Origin: Tamarix chinensis
Taxonomy: Eukaryota > Streptophyta > Magnoliopsida > Caryophyllales > Tamaricaceae
DNA: 64,000 nucleotides
Direction of reading: 5' to 3'
Assembly: GCA_030549775.1 (NCBI GenBank)
Contig: CM060174.1
Coordinates: 70,807,466-70,871,465, forward strand
A model generated the notes under the pieces. It had not been told where the DNA came from. It searched no databases and was given only the letters and a program-made list of their open reading frames with translations. Below, piece after piece: positions 11,781 to 25,044 of this stretch; position 1 is the stretch's first letter, and each line of letters starts with the position of its first letter. The position numbers were made by a program, and so were the translations under genes.

Positions 11781-14700
11781 GATATGGGGAAGGAGAACGA
11801 AGTATGACAAGGGGAATTGGGAGGAAGATCTTATTGTTTTCTTCTTCTTTAAAAATTCCCCTGTTTTTCAGCGTCTCATTCTTCTCTTTCTAGTTTCTAC
11901 TGCCAGTACTACTTCTTCTCACTACTATTTTATTAAAAATTTGATGAGATGAGGTACGATCAGATGTACAGAGAGTACTGTTACTACGAGTAAAACTAGT
12001 AATGAGTAAATCTTCTATGGCAAGCTATGGTGACATATAGTATTAATTAGTGGTAACTGATGCCTTTTGATAATAATTATGTAAACTTTTGTCTTTCCTT
12101 CTGCCCTTTCAGTTTTCTGTGTGACGATCGCTAGGGTTGCAGTCGAACTAAGATTGACCGAGTAATCTCTCTCAGCGCGTCATATTGAAGTATGAACAGA
12201 CTTCTCTTTGGAATTTGATAATCTTAAGCTAAGATGGTTACTTACCAAGTGGCTTGTAGAGAGTGAATCACAGATTTTAGTCACGCATTTGGGACGAGTC
12301 TTGCCTAGTTGACACGTTCAGCTTTAATCAATTTCGATCCTTATCTGAAATTCGATATATGAACTTATGCGCTCATGCTTCTCGTCTTACAAAAAATATA
12401 GCTATTAGATTAGAATTTCGAATATATGCTTTGATTCTTCTGCTATCTGTTAAGTTTTGTCTTTGTTATATTTTATTTGTCTTGAAATGTATGATTTCTG
12501 TCCCTCTCCCTCTCCCTTTTGGACAATATATTAGTATTTTACACTAGTTTTCCCCCCTTAATGGCTGTAAAATGTTTTGAGTTTTTCCTTTCTTTTGATA
12601 AGATCCCCCCCCTTCCTTTTGGACAAAATATAATGTTACTAAAATTTCGTGTATGATATGTATCGTGATAATTAAGATCTGATTGATGGAGGAGTTAAAA
12701 GAAGTGCCGTAAGTTTGAGAAAAGACAATATGATGGAAAATAATTACGACGATGATGAGTGGATATCAAAGTAGCTATATACCTGAAACTTAGTCGTACT
12801 TGATTGCCAGTTCTGCTTTATTTTCATTTGGCTTATTAAGGGGGGCGGCAGCTAAACACCTTTTTGACACCCATTGGTTAAACAGCTTCTCTTGTGCACT
12901 CGGAATTCTACTTTACTTTGGTCTGCTGATGCACTTAAAATGAGTTAGGGTCGAGGACATATTCCATCACTAAAGAATTGCGACGGTCTCTTTCTGTACG
13001 AGTTATTAATATTATTTATGACCACTATCGATGGTTCTTAGTTATCCATTCTCCTTTCGCCAAATTAAGGAGTCCTCCTTTTCTTACTCACAAATATTCA
13101 TCAAGTCCTAGTTTATAAATAATTATAGTACATGTGCAATTATATTTATTCTGTTGTGGAGCTTTGCTATCAACTTATTTTTATTAATTGCAAACTTTAA
13201 TTTAATTTTTTATTGCTTTAAATTGATTATATGGTTTTTAGTTTTTAGATAAGAAATAATTTTGTTTATAAATAAATAATAAAGAAAATTGACGGAAAGA
13301 AAAAGATAGAATATATAACCAAAAAATATATCTATATATGTACGTACATAAAAATAGAAGGAAAAAAAAAAGAAAGGAAGAAGAGAGATAAATTTTGTGG
13401 CAGAGATTAAAAAATACCGCTATTTTATACGTCAAATGCATTTACCATAATACTTCCGGATTCTTCGAACAATTCTCTTACGTTTGGAGATAAAAAGGCA
13501 TCGATTACCCGCAGCCGATAAGATAAAAATCATATGGGCAACAAATTGAAGCCAACAAAGCGTACGGTAATAATTGTGCTGCATTAGCGCCCCATCTGTC
13601 TGGGTCAATCAAATCGACCTTTTTGTCTTTAGGTACGTAAGTGGTGGACTGGGTGGGTCTTTTACATATTCATGCGTTTACAGTTTCTTCTGACCCAATC
13701 AACCGTGGCCTCGGAGGCAAACTACATTTCCATGAAGTAGATTATTTGTCAGTAGTCAGTATAACAAAGAACAAACCAGCGAGCAAAAAAAAAAAAAAAT
13801 ATTAGTATTATACTACGTGCATGTATTCTTCAAGTTGTTTTTTCTGTTCTAATCAAAATCAATTTCATCATATTTTAAATAAAAATTTAATATATCATCA
13901 TCATCATCATCTTACTATTATTATTACTATTACTATTATAACTGTTATTATTAATATTGTATATTTTTTAATTATTATTAAAATTGTATTGATCTAATAT
14001 AATCATATAAGACCCAAAAATAAGTGGAGGAGAACATCCCTACCTATATTACTTTCTAACAAATTATCTATATTTTATATTATTTTTACCTTCTACAAGC
14101 AACAAATAATACTAATCAACTAAATAGTAGATAGAAAATTTTATAAGTTTTTTGTATGAACAACGGAATTAATAAAATTTTTGTTTAAAGAACAAAAATA
14201 AATACTGATTATATATGGAGTATTTTGTGGCCGCTTATTCATTTACATTTGCATAAATATGAGCTAATAATTGCTAGTTCAAGTGACATTAAATAGAGAT
14301 AATCAACACTACGTTTGTATATATAAGTTATTAATATAGTTATAGCTATAATTATTGTTGTTATAATTGTCGTAACTGAAGTCATACTTGATCAAAAATG
14401 TGATATAAGATGATCACCATAATCATCATTCTTTGATAGCATAATCACTAACTTCACTTGAGATAATCACCTCACTAGTAATATCATAATCATCATTTTA
14501 TTAATGATAATTGTCAAATTGTTATGTGATAATCACCAACTTTATCACTATTATTCATAATAAATTATTATTAGAATTATATTATTATCTCTATCAAATA
14601 CTCAAAATATAATTATAATTATAATAATGATATACATAATAATACTAATAATAATAATAATTATTATTATTATTATTATTATTATTATAACTAACACTAC

Positions 14701-16335
14701 TCTGTGACTAGATAATCACTAAGGTAGGCATAATAATCATATACAACTCTATTATATGAGTTTTTTTTTTGCTATGCAAAGATACAGTATATATATATTA
14801 CATACATGTTTATTAGTCAAAAAGTCATAGCTTGTAAATACTTTTAAACTGTGAAATCGTAATATAGCTTAATTATGTTTTATATTTCAACGTTTATAAT
14901 ATACTTATCAAGTACAAGAACTTATAAATATTATTGTATTTTGTAGTTTGCTTGACATATGAAGTTGGCTTATGGTAAGTATGTCTTATTTATATTATAT
15001 ATGTGCTATTTCCATGGTTACTATATCTTATTTTCTTGATGATTATGCTCATTTGTGTGAATATTATGCTAGAAAAACACATAATGGATAATAGAAATAG
15101 TAGATAACATATAATAAATGGTAACTATGGTCCTATTTTCCTCACATAAATTTTCAGATATAATTGTAATAAATTAGTGCTGATCAAATTTGTTTAGATT
15201 AAATAGGATCAAATTGGTGGTGGCCTAAATATTAATTAATTTATAATAATATTATATATATATATATATAATAATTATTTTAAATAATAATATTTAAATT
15301 AGTTTAATAGATATAACTATTATAAATAATAATATTATATTAAATGATAGAATAAAAATAAAAATAATATTATTAATAAAATTCATATAAGTAATAATAA
15401 GATATTATTTATAATAATTATAAGATAATAATAGTATAATATTATTAACAAAAATAAAGATAATAATATTAAAAATAATATAATTGATATATCAATTATA
15501 AAATATAATATTATTAAAAATAAAAATAATATTAATACCATGGAATCCTCTAGAGGAAAGATATGTTTGAATACAACTTTTTTTTTTGTCAAGTAATGTG
15601 CAATTTTATCAATACAAAATAGGCATGTAATTACAAAACCTCCAAAGGGGCATACGATTTTAACTATATCTTATCTATCATGATTGCTAAACAAATAAAG
15701 CATTTATGTAGCACTTTACTTTTTCAAAACATAATTCACATAAAATATTAGTGATATAACCTTATAATGTTTGGGATCATGTGACAAACTCACTTAATCA
15801 CAATATATGAGTTTACTTTTTAGTCTAGCATCCAACATAGATTGAGTATGGATTGTACTTTCCTTTGTTGGATATAGTGGTAACACTATGTTTTTTTATT
15901 TGTCTTCCACTAAAAACCTTTGCAAAATAAAGAATTTAAATGTAAAAATGGGGCAATTTACAACTTTGAATAGAATCAACTCAACTAGTTATGCCATTGA
16001 CTACCTTTTTTAGCACAACATTGTAGTTTGGTGTTTGTGCTGGAAAACTATATCATTCCTCTCTCTCTATATATAAACATCATGAGTGGCAATCAACAAC
16101 TTTAAAGGCAATGATATAGTGTTTTAGACTAAAATCCTCCTCTATAGTGCCAACACACATGAAAATTAAAAAAAATACGTAAATGAGATATTGATTCCTG
16201 ACCAAAGTAACAAAATGCACATTTCATGAGCTACCAATCACAAGATGAATTGTTTCTAATATTAGCTAATAAGCGGTTATAATATAAGTAGTGAAGATAA
16301 GGACCTCCTAAGGCTAAGCATTTTCCTTATTGTGT
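11781..16335. other. 3' flank of the DUF4408 gene and AT-rich intergenic sequence
   Basis: The first ~300 bases are probably the 3' UTR and terminator of the upstream gene; no single poly(A) signal is decisive. The remainder has only short, unrecognised frames. It holds a short (ATC)n run near 13893-13912, poly-A runs, and a long AT-only stretch around 15240-15540. Confidence 0.5.
14638..14690. repeat. (AAT)n-(ATT)n inverted microsatellite
   Basis: AAT repeats turn directly into ATT repeats, making a self-complementary AT-only palindrome that could form a cruciform or hairpin. Confidence 0.75.
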
Positions 16336-16339
16336 AGGA

Positions 16340-18330
16340 AAATATGCTCATGATTTGACTCTCCTTGACAACCTTATGCTTGAAATGATGTTGATGCAAC
16401 CATTTAACCTATAAGGTATCCTTCAACCAATTGCAAAAGAAGCGTTCCAACTACAAACTTGTTCCATATTTCAATGTTGGTTAAGCCTAGCCTACCTTTA
16501 AATTGGGGAGAACATATAGTATTTCATGTAATGGGTGTCTTTTGGTGATGTATGTAGGCATTGACCATAGAAATAATTAGCACATATTGTTAATACCATG
16601 CATAACCTACTTAGGAAATACAAACAATTGACATCAATACATTCAGATACTATAGAGCACTGATTTGAAGAGTTAACATCTACATAGGTAGCTCAATAAT
16701 TTATCATTCCACAATTGCAATTTCCTTGTGATCTTGTCAATTAATTAAAAGCATTTTGTTATTGATAATATGCTGCTAGATAAAGAAAACACCCCGATGA
16801 GTCACAAGAAGATGACCTTCATTTAATTGAAGTGCATAGAGTGATAGTGTTGTATTTACTTTCTTCATTCCAAATGATGTGATCCCACATCGAAAACTGA
16901 GGGGATATTTAGATATTTTATATGGGGACTAACCCTCCACTCTTGAGTGGCTTTTGGGTGAAGCTAGGACTCTTCCTAAAGGATTACCCTTGGTTCCTCC
17001 CAAGCAATTAAGTCTTTGGAATCCATATTAGATGGTTCTTGGCAATTACCCTTTAGGATTCTGGGTGGATTCCGTTTAGTGTGACGATATCTAATTTCTA
17101 GATAGGATTTGTATCATTTAGAAACCTCCCTACAAACTCATGACGATCATTGACGGTAGTAACATGATGACATGAAGTCCAAAGGTGGTGGAAATGATGT
17201 GATCCCTCATCAAAAGCTGAGAAAGTTTTTGGAAAGTTTATATGGGGGTCGACCCTCTACTCTTGAGCTAGCTTTTGAATGGAGTTAGGGCTCTTCTTAG
17301 GAGATTACCCCTTAGACCTCCCGGGCGATTATTTCTTTGGAATCCATATTAGATGGTCCTGAGCAATTATGCCTTAAGGTTTCAGGTGGGGCCTATATAG
17401 CATGACAATATCTAATTGCTAAGGAGGGTTCATATCAAAATGTTAAAGCATTGGATTTTATGAAGATTAAGATCTAATCCAAAAAGGGAATAGAAATGAT
17501 TAAATGTCTTCCTCAGATCTTGTACTAAAATAGGATCACATAAAAGTATATTATTGTAAAATAAATTATTATGATCTTTGATTACTTACATTTATAGTGT
17601 CCCTCATTCCTTTTGTTGTGCCCTAATACCTAAAACTTTCTATGCATGCAATCCATAACCAAGGCAAACACACATAGAGAAATAGGGTTTCCTTATCCCA
17701 ATCCTTTCTTAGTTTAGGAGGGCTTGGAATTCCATTGAAGTAGATGTAATAGCTAACCATTGTAACATATTCCATGAATAAATGCACAAACGGGTAAAGA
17801 AAACCAAGTCTCAAGAGTACTAGTTATACAAATCACCATTCGAATGAGTTGTATAGCTTCCTAAAGTCTAATTTAAGCATACATATAGGTGATATATGCC
17901 TCTAATTTAATCCTTCATCCAACTCATGTCTGAGTAGAATATTATCACAAATTTAGCGGCCTCTAACAAAGGTAGCTGGAGATGAGTCAATAAATAGATT
18001 TAATAATTTTTGCAATATGCTAGTTAACACTTTTAATCTTATAAAGGTTATTGCAACAAGTTATAAACCTAAATTGTTCAACCTTTAAGGCATTTTTAAC
18101 CTTTAGTATAAGTATGAGAGCATCAATGTTTAGACTAAGAAGGAGCCTTCCTATAATCTTTGAGCTACCAACCAAACATGTGTTTCTAATTATATCCAAT
18201 CATTGTTTATAAAATTAGGCATTATATTCATTGAGGCTAGGAGATTTATTATTTCCAATTGTGAATATGGCTAAATTAACCTCTTTTTTCTCATAGGTTG
18301 CATGAGGTGACTTTGTTGTTTTATAGTCAT
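16340..18330 (-). pseudogene. LINE reverse-transcriptase pseudogene, split by a TRIM-like insertion
   Basis: On the minus strand, a decayed LINE ORF2 can be followed in order. First comes an RT N-terminal block at about 18290-17900 (IFTIGNNKSPSLNEY, then ITCCNNLYKI). Next is 17814-17623, an open 63-codon stretch beginning MRLGFLYPFVHLFMEY with a downstream 'FNG' turn. Then 17590-17440 has a ...GLDLNLHKI... block. After the 563-bp insertion, 16745-16340 resumes with KITRKLQLWNDKLLSYLCR and the following LP...I segment. Many in-frame stops are present, and the FADD-type catalytic block is not recognisable. The upstream endonuclease region is not seen, so the copy is probably 5'-truncated. It is the same kind of element as the fragment at 9540-10060. 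Confidence 0.72.
16875..17437. mobile_element. TRIM-like element with two 242/243-bp direct repeats
   Basis: Two direct repeats, 16875-17116 and 17195-17437, each begin TGATGTGATCCC and end ...TATCA, so both are bounded by TG...CA like LTRs. They are diverged but alignable throughout; both carry 'ggaatccatattagatgg'. The 78-bp middle ends in a purine-rich AAAGGTGGTGGAAA, a possible polypurine tract. No primer binding site is convincing. There is no coding capacity. Size and layout fit a TRIM (terminal-repeat retrotransposon in miniature). It interrupts the LINE pseudogene, so it is the younger insertion. A clean 5-bp target duplication was not found. Confidence 0.6.
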
Positions 18331-18914
18331 TTTGTGCCCTTTGCCTAAAACTTCTTCCTCTAGATTACTCTCATGAAATTAGAAGGATCTAATTAATCCT
18401 TTGTAGAATTTTAGAAACATATTTTTAAACCCTCTTTGGTTCAATCTGAACACTTTAATTCAATTTGAACTCAACATTTAATGTGACAAAGATGATAATT
18501 TTTGAATACATAGAGGAAATCTATTTGTTTCTTAAGAAGTTGAATCATGAAGGCATATTTTATGTATTTACATTTCTTTAAAAGGAAATGAATTTGTTAA
18601 TGGCTTGGTTTTTATGAATGTCTTAATATAAAGTCAAATGAAGTAGAGCTTTCAACCAACCATATTTAGTGTATTTGAAGAGTTGAGGTGATGTAGTTAT
18701 GTTTTCAAAACATTGTAGAGTCTTCTAAAAAAATGTTTGTTTGAAAGTAAATGCTGGGTACTATATATATCCATGCATATATAATTTTTACACTATTTGA
18801 GTAGTAATTGGGTTATTTGTTTGATATTTTGACACCTTTTTGGGTGATAGAGACATATTTGTGGAGTCTTAAGGGGGTTTGCTACAAAGAATAAATTAAT
18901 TACATAATTCTTAC
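18331..18914. other. Unassigned sequence between LINE and Helitron
   Basis: No clear domain on either strand. It could hold the missing LINE 5' part or the Helitron 5' terminal region. The Helitron TC start was not identified. Confidence 0.4.
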
Positions 18915-21900
18915 CTTGGGCTACAATACCCACGTTTGCTTCCTTATGGGGAAGATGGATTTAGAGAAGACATGTCTTTTTCAAGTCATATGGATAATGG
19001 TTCATCTAGCTAATAGAAAATAAGCTTCAAGGAGTTTTTACTTATCGACTCGAACACTTATTAAAAGTCCTCCACCATTTCATGTGCATGAAGGCTCTTC
19101 CAATAATTTGTCTTCATTGCATACACACTGATGGAATCCTCACGATTAAAATATATCTAACTAAAAAAAAGAAACATTACTTTTTTCTCTATTGTAGATT
19201 AGCTAATTAACTCATAAAGGGTGAGACGAACCCTATAACATAAGGTAATTAATTATCTTACCATCACCATTCATAGGAGGTGTGTGGTACATGATCCATA
19301 ACTATCATGATGCAATGTCCTTTTGTAGATAGGCATGGCATCTAAATCTCTTCATAACTTTCACATGTAATTATAAGTGTAAAAAATACAACATTTCTTA
19401 GATGAATTATGCCTTAAGGTAGAAGATAAACCATACATTTTTTGTTGAGTTGTCAAAGTAAAATTAGACGAGTTGTTGAAGGACCATCATGAGAACAAGA
19501 TATTTGGTTTAATTAGAATGGTTATTTCTTTTAGCATACTCCCATTGAATAATATCACTACAACCTTCCATTATACGTCTACTAAACATGTGTTCCTATT
19601 TTACTAATTATTTTACCCATTTTTTTATAGGTGTGTATGCAATGAAGTTCCAAAAGTAGGACTTGCCACATGCTCATATATTACTTCGTAGATAAATTTC
19701 CAAGTCCTTCTGATATTGATAGAATGATGTGTACCAAAATCTATGATGAACTTGTTGATCCAACTTATTATTATGTTGTAATAAATTTCATGGTCCATAG
19801 TCCATGTGGTATTTCAATAAATAATTTGCCTTAAATCATAGAAGGTCAATGTAGCAAGTAATTTCCTAAAAATTTTGCCAACCGTACAACTTTTAGTGAT
19901 GTTGATGATCGTGTGCATAGAAAGAGAAATTATGGACAAATAGTAAGAAAAGGTGGAGTCACACTTGATCATTGATTGGTTATGCCTCATAATCAATTTT
20001 TGTTAGTTAAATATATGGTTTACATGAATGGTGAGCGGTGAAACCAATCCAATATCATTAAATATTTACTCATATATGTCAAGATCATGAATAGGTGATA
20101 ACAATTTTTAATCAAAGTAATACAGATGAGAATGTGTAGCATGAGGTTACAATGTATTATGATTATTGAAATATATTTTCATGTGAGATAAGTTGGTATC
20201 TCATAGTGTTTGATATCCAATTTCAAGATCCTCTTATGGAGCAGGTAAGCTTCCATTTGATAGGAAAATAAAACATTGTATTCACTATCTTAGATTTAGT
20301 TGAAGTTGTTGTTAACCATCAACCAAAGGGTGTTCTAATCTTGGATGTAACCTAAAAAGTATTATCCTAATGAAGATCTTGATCTAACTTAAGGAAAATT
20401 TACATTGAAATTTGTTTGGCATCAAACGGATCGGAAATGGTTACCTTGCTAGATAATCTTATCAATTGGATGCATCTACTATGTTCCTCTAATTTGTGGA
20501 AAAATTTGTTACTTGAAGCATTTGCTCAAAATTGTGCATTCACAAACATGCTTTGAGGATACAAGACATAGTAATGGTGTCATCTACTCATTTTACCACA
20601 ATACATGCTATGTTTTAGGTCTCCTAGATGATGATAAAGAGTACATTGATGTCATCATTGAAGCAAGATAATGGGTATTTACATATTCATTGTGAAATAT
20701 TTCCTCTTCATTGTTGTTATTGAGTTCACATAATCAACCTAAGGTTATGTGAGGATAATGTTGTTAATTCATGTCATATGACATTCTCTGCACCCAATGC
20801 ATGATGCTATAAATTTCAGGTACATATTCTCGCTTATACCTTGAAGCATTAATTTATTAAATCCTCCTTTAATACCTATAATTGTTCACTACATCTAAAC
20901 TACGTACAATTCCAACCTTTTCTCCCTAGATTATAACTTAGCACTAATGAGATACAAAGCTTGTGTCTACTTGAAGTTAATAAATTGTTACAAAAATATG
21001 GCAAAAGCTTGCATGAATTCAAATTAATGTCTATGACAAGGTCTTCTTCTACTCCCCTTACCATAATAGACCCATTTTTTTAAAAATGAAACGTGATATG
21101 ATCACATTGAATTAGTTAAAGATGATTGTGAACTTGTGTCTAAGATGAGTGATAATTGGATTCATGTCTAAGAAACCATAATATTCATTATTCATTTAGA
21201 CTCAGGAAGATTATTCTTTGTTTATGGATATAGAGGAATAGTTATAACATTTCTATGGAAAACCCTATCCATAAAGATAAGGTCTCATGGTGATATTGTG
21301 CTTGATGTTGGTTCAAGTGAAATTACACCGCTTCTTCTTCTTAATGGAAGAACAACACATTCAATGTTTTGCATCCCACTACAACTAAATGAGGATTGAA
21401 CTTGCAATATCAAACAGTATACTCCTCTTACTAAGATAATTATTATATCTAGACTTATAATTTACAATGAGGCACCCATACTTCATAAGTATTGTTTTAA
21501 AGCATTCGATCAAACACTAAGGGACATCTTGAGATTCAATAATACAAACAACTTAGATAGGCCATTTGGTTACAAGAAGCATGTTTTTGGTGGGGAATTC
21601 AAACAAAATTTACCTATTATATAGAAGGGAGGTATGGAAGGTATTATTCAAGCAACAATGAACTCATCTTATCTTTATAGAGATTGTAAAGTGCTAAAAT
21701 TAACCAAGAACATGAGATTTCACATTTTGAATTCAATTGATGAAGTATTTAAGCTAAGGATTGATTTGATTTCCAACATAGGTGACATAACACTTGGTGG
21801 GCCAAATAAATGCAAAGCGACAATAGCCATTCCTAATGATATTTAACTTTGTGCTTTTCTAATACAAATAATTGTTAAAAAAACATTTCATAAATTTAGT

Positions 21901-22560
21901 TCCAATTATCTCAACACTTCTTACTTACAAGGTAGGTCGATATTAACTATTACATTTGATATTGTTGATGTCATTAACAAAAGTATATAGCCATCAAACA
22001 ATTCTAAAGGAAAATTCTATTTTAGCTTAGATTCTCCTTTCTGGTTAGGGTCTACATGTCATTTGCTGCGAGATGTCCACACCTTTGAATTTCTTAATTC
22101 CATTTGCTACTCTGGGCTACCTAATCATGCTATTAAACTTAATATTGACAGCCCAACCATGCTATTATGAAATATAGATTAATCACTTTGATTATGCAAT
22201 GGAATTATGTTGGCTCTAACTAGACTCAATTTTCATGTTCTAAATGAGAAAGTCTTTGATGACAACCTTGCTATATGAATAGTGTTGATCTTAAGAATGT
22301 CCATCACAAAATCTAATTAAGGTTGCCTTTCAAGTTCAACCAATGATAATTCATACTCATTATCTTATATTCAATGTCAATTAATAAGAATAAAGGTAAA
22401 TCGTTGTCTAATGTTGGCCTTATTTTGAAGAAACATGTTTTCTCTCATGACCAATTATATGTTGTCATATTATAAGTTGTGCATGTCAGGGTTTTGAAAA
22501 TATTGATATATGATGATGACAACACATAAATCAACTCAACCAAATTGTTATATAGAAGGA
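18915..22560 (+). pseudogene. Helitron Rep-helicase pseudogene
   Basis: The whole order of a plant Helitron RepHel protein can be followed through a decayed frame. It starts with QYPRLLPYGEDGFREDM (~18927). Then come GVWYMIHNYHDAMSF (~19280), an IQHFLDELCLKVEDK block, LPHAHILL with the HUH residues H-A-H at 19669-19677, and the VHGPCG-type segment (~19790). The helicase half follows: WHQTDRKWLP (~20415), LLDDDKEYIDVIIEA (~20620), a Walker-A region read as GYRGIVIT (21226-21249, so the nucleotide-binding Lys is lost), RSHGDIVLDVGSSEITPLL (~21280), VFGGEFKQNLP (~21590) and an open stretch 21634-21846 containing LKLTKNMRF. The C-terminal FLNSICYSGLPNHAI segment (~22090) is also present. Stops and shifts occur throughout, so it is inactive. 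It would have been the rolling-circle replication initiator and helicase of an autonomous Helitron. The 3' CTRR/hairpin end was not resolved. Confidence 0.82.
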
Positions 22561-23822
22561 AATTTTCCAAAATATATAATTACAATCTTATTTCCCCTTT
22601 ATCACTTAATTCATTATTGTGTTTTTCATGTACGTTATTCTTTCTATCATTTCACAATTTTTTGAAGATCTGTCCTATTTTAGTGGCTTCTCATCTTTTT
22701 ATATAAAATTATGTCTTCCATTGCTCTCTTTGGCCTTTAGACATTACTTTATCAAACGATTCCTTATAGTTGCTTTGTTATATACATCATTTCCCCACAC
22801 ATGGGTGAGTAACTAGTTTATATAATGAATGATTATAAATTACACAACATATATCTATTTTTATTACAAATTTCAGTTATAAGTGTCGTCTCTCAATTAT
22901 TTACAATTATTTAAATCTTTTGAAAAATTATAATAAATGACTAATATTTAAAATTATTTAAATAACAATTTAGGGCTATAACAGTCATAATGTCTTATCT
23001 AGTTACAAATATTTGGTGTCATCTAATGACACTCAGTTACAAAGTTTGTACTTATTTAAATAATGAATGATTTTAATGTCACCATAAAATATCTACTTTT
23101 TCATAAATGTCAGTTACAAGTGTAGTTCAACTTCAAATATTTGGTATTTCTAATTATTTAAATAGTGAATGATTTTAAATATCTATTATCATAAGTTTCC
23201 ATTACAAGAGTGGTCTTTTAAATTCTTAATTTGATGTAGGATTTATTATACATTTAAGCACTATTTATCTTCAATAGGCTAGCTTAAATTAGATTAATTA
23301 TAATTTACCAATAAAATCTTGTTGAGTGAATAAAGTTCCAATTGATACTTGCTTAAAAACATACATCCATCACAAATTAAAATATCAATGAAGGTATAAC
23401 ACAAGAAATCCAAAAACTAGCATTGATGTAATAGTGCATAACATAGAAGTATTTACATAGAAATTATATTATTGTAGTATATTATGCATATAATTACACC
23501 AAGAAAATGAAAACCTAAAATCAAGATCTCATAGGGACCTCGTGTTCATATTAGTATTAATGAGCCTTGTATATACAACCATTTTAAGGGTCGTTATTGG
23601 TGGAAAAATTGATCATATTAACAACTTTTGTGCTACTATATACAAAAATGATCTCAAAACAAAACCATGCAAATATAATGATCAACTTAAATGAGAACAC
23701 ATCAAAATTGCTAGATGTTGACTATCCTCCTAATGATTGCATTTTAAATAGTTCTTATAAATAATAAGCATCTAGGAGCTTAACACCAAACAAATTATTG
23801 TTGTTGTTGTTGTTGCTGCTGC

Positions 23823-23859
<37 letters not shown>

Positions 23860-25040
23860 CATCAAGCTAAAATGCTCATTGACTCATTTTTTTGAAATAA
23901 ATTTTTAACAGTTATATCATCGATGAAACTAAATGTCTAGTGGCTAGAGAAGATCTAGAAGAAAAGAACACGAAAGGCAACACACATGCCAAAATAGAAT
24001 TAGTCTTAGAATCCTTAGTTAGATACTAATCTAGTGAGAATTTTGAAGCATTTTATGTTGACATTTCATATAAGGATATCTAGATCTAATTTGTTCTAAT
24101 CCACAAATCATAGTTAGCGCATGAACTCACATTAATTTAAATTTTGTGACTATAATAATTATGCTCAAATTATAGATATAACCTACAAAGCACCATTGAC
24201 CTAAGCTCAAACAATTGCTAGAACCAAAGATGATCATAGGAACAACCTTTGAAGGATATAATCCAAAAAATTTCCCTATATCAAAGTTGACAACAGATGA
24301 GGACATTTTATGTGAGTATAGGACACAAATAGGTAATCATATTCTAGATAACCATGGACCACAAATAAACAATATAACTAAAAATGAGAAGAATTTATTA
24401 TTATTTTATAACCTATAGTTCACATTGAAAAATTAAAATAAAAATGCCTAATTCAAATTATATCCACTTATGTGGTAGGCACTATCTTCAATAGGCAAGG
24501 TAGGTATAACATAGAGCAAGCTTAAACAATCTACCACAATAAATAATAATAATAAACCTCAAGATGTAAAGGGTAAATGTTCTATGCGTGGAGATCTCAG
24601 TTCCATTGAACCAATCAAGAAGTTAAGGGAAAAATAAGGAGAAAATAATAGCTACACTATGTAAAAATATATCTTATCCTCATCCAAGGATTTTTAGAGA
24701 TTGTTGTAGGCGTTCTTATTTTCTTTATGCTAGTTGTAATGTGGCCATTGAGCCTAAAGATATGGAGTTGAGGAAGCTCGTGGGTTAAAGGTTTTCTATT
24801 CAAGTTGTGCAAGATAAGATTCTTCCTTGACATATTTCTATAGGGTCTTCAGCGTTAGTATTATAAGGCCTACTACTTATCAAGTTATTCATAATTTAAA
24901 TTTTTTTATCCTTCTCTAATAGAACAAGCACATGTTACTATTAGCTTATTTTGTAGTGAAAAATCACACCTTACAAAAATTAAAAAGAAATGATTGAGAA
25001 CAATTCTCCAAACCCATACGCCTTTAGACAACGTAATTTA
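22561..25040. other. AT-rich sequence, possible Helitron 3' flank, no gene seen
   Basis: No recognised domain. Three loosely repeated segments mentioning 'gaatgattttaaat' and 'cagttacaagtgt' occur at about 22820-23210, suggesting short local duplications. A TTG/CTG/ATT compound microsatellite lies at about 23793-23860. A 67-codon open frame at 24215-24418 (+) matches nothing I recognise. Confidence 0.5.
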
Positions 25041-25044
25041 TAGA

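Noticed and set aside
17623..17814. A separate small membrane-protein gene
   Set aside because: Its residues fit the LINE reverse transcriptase and it is collinear with other LINE blocks on both sides.
21634..21846. A separate small gene
   Set aside because: It is an open stretch of the decayed Helitron helicase, with matching motifs continuing in the flanking frames.
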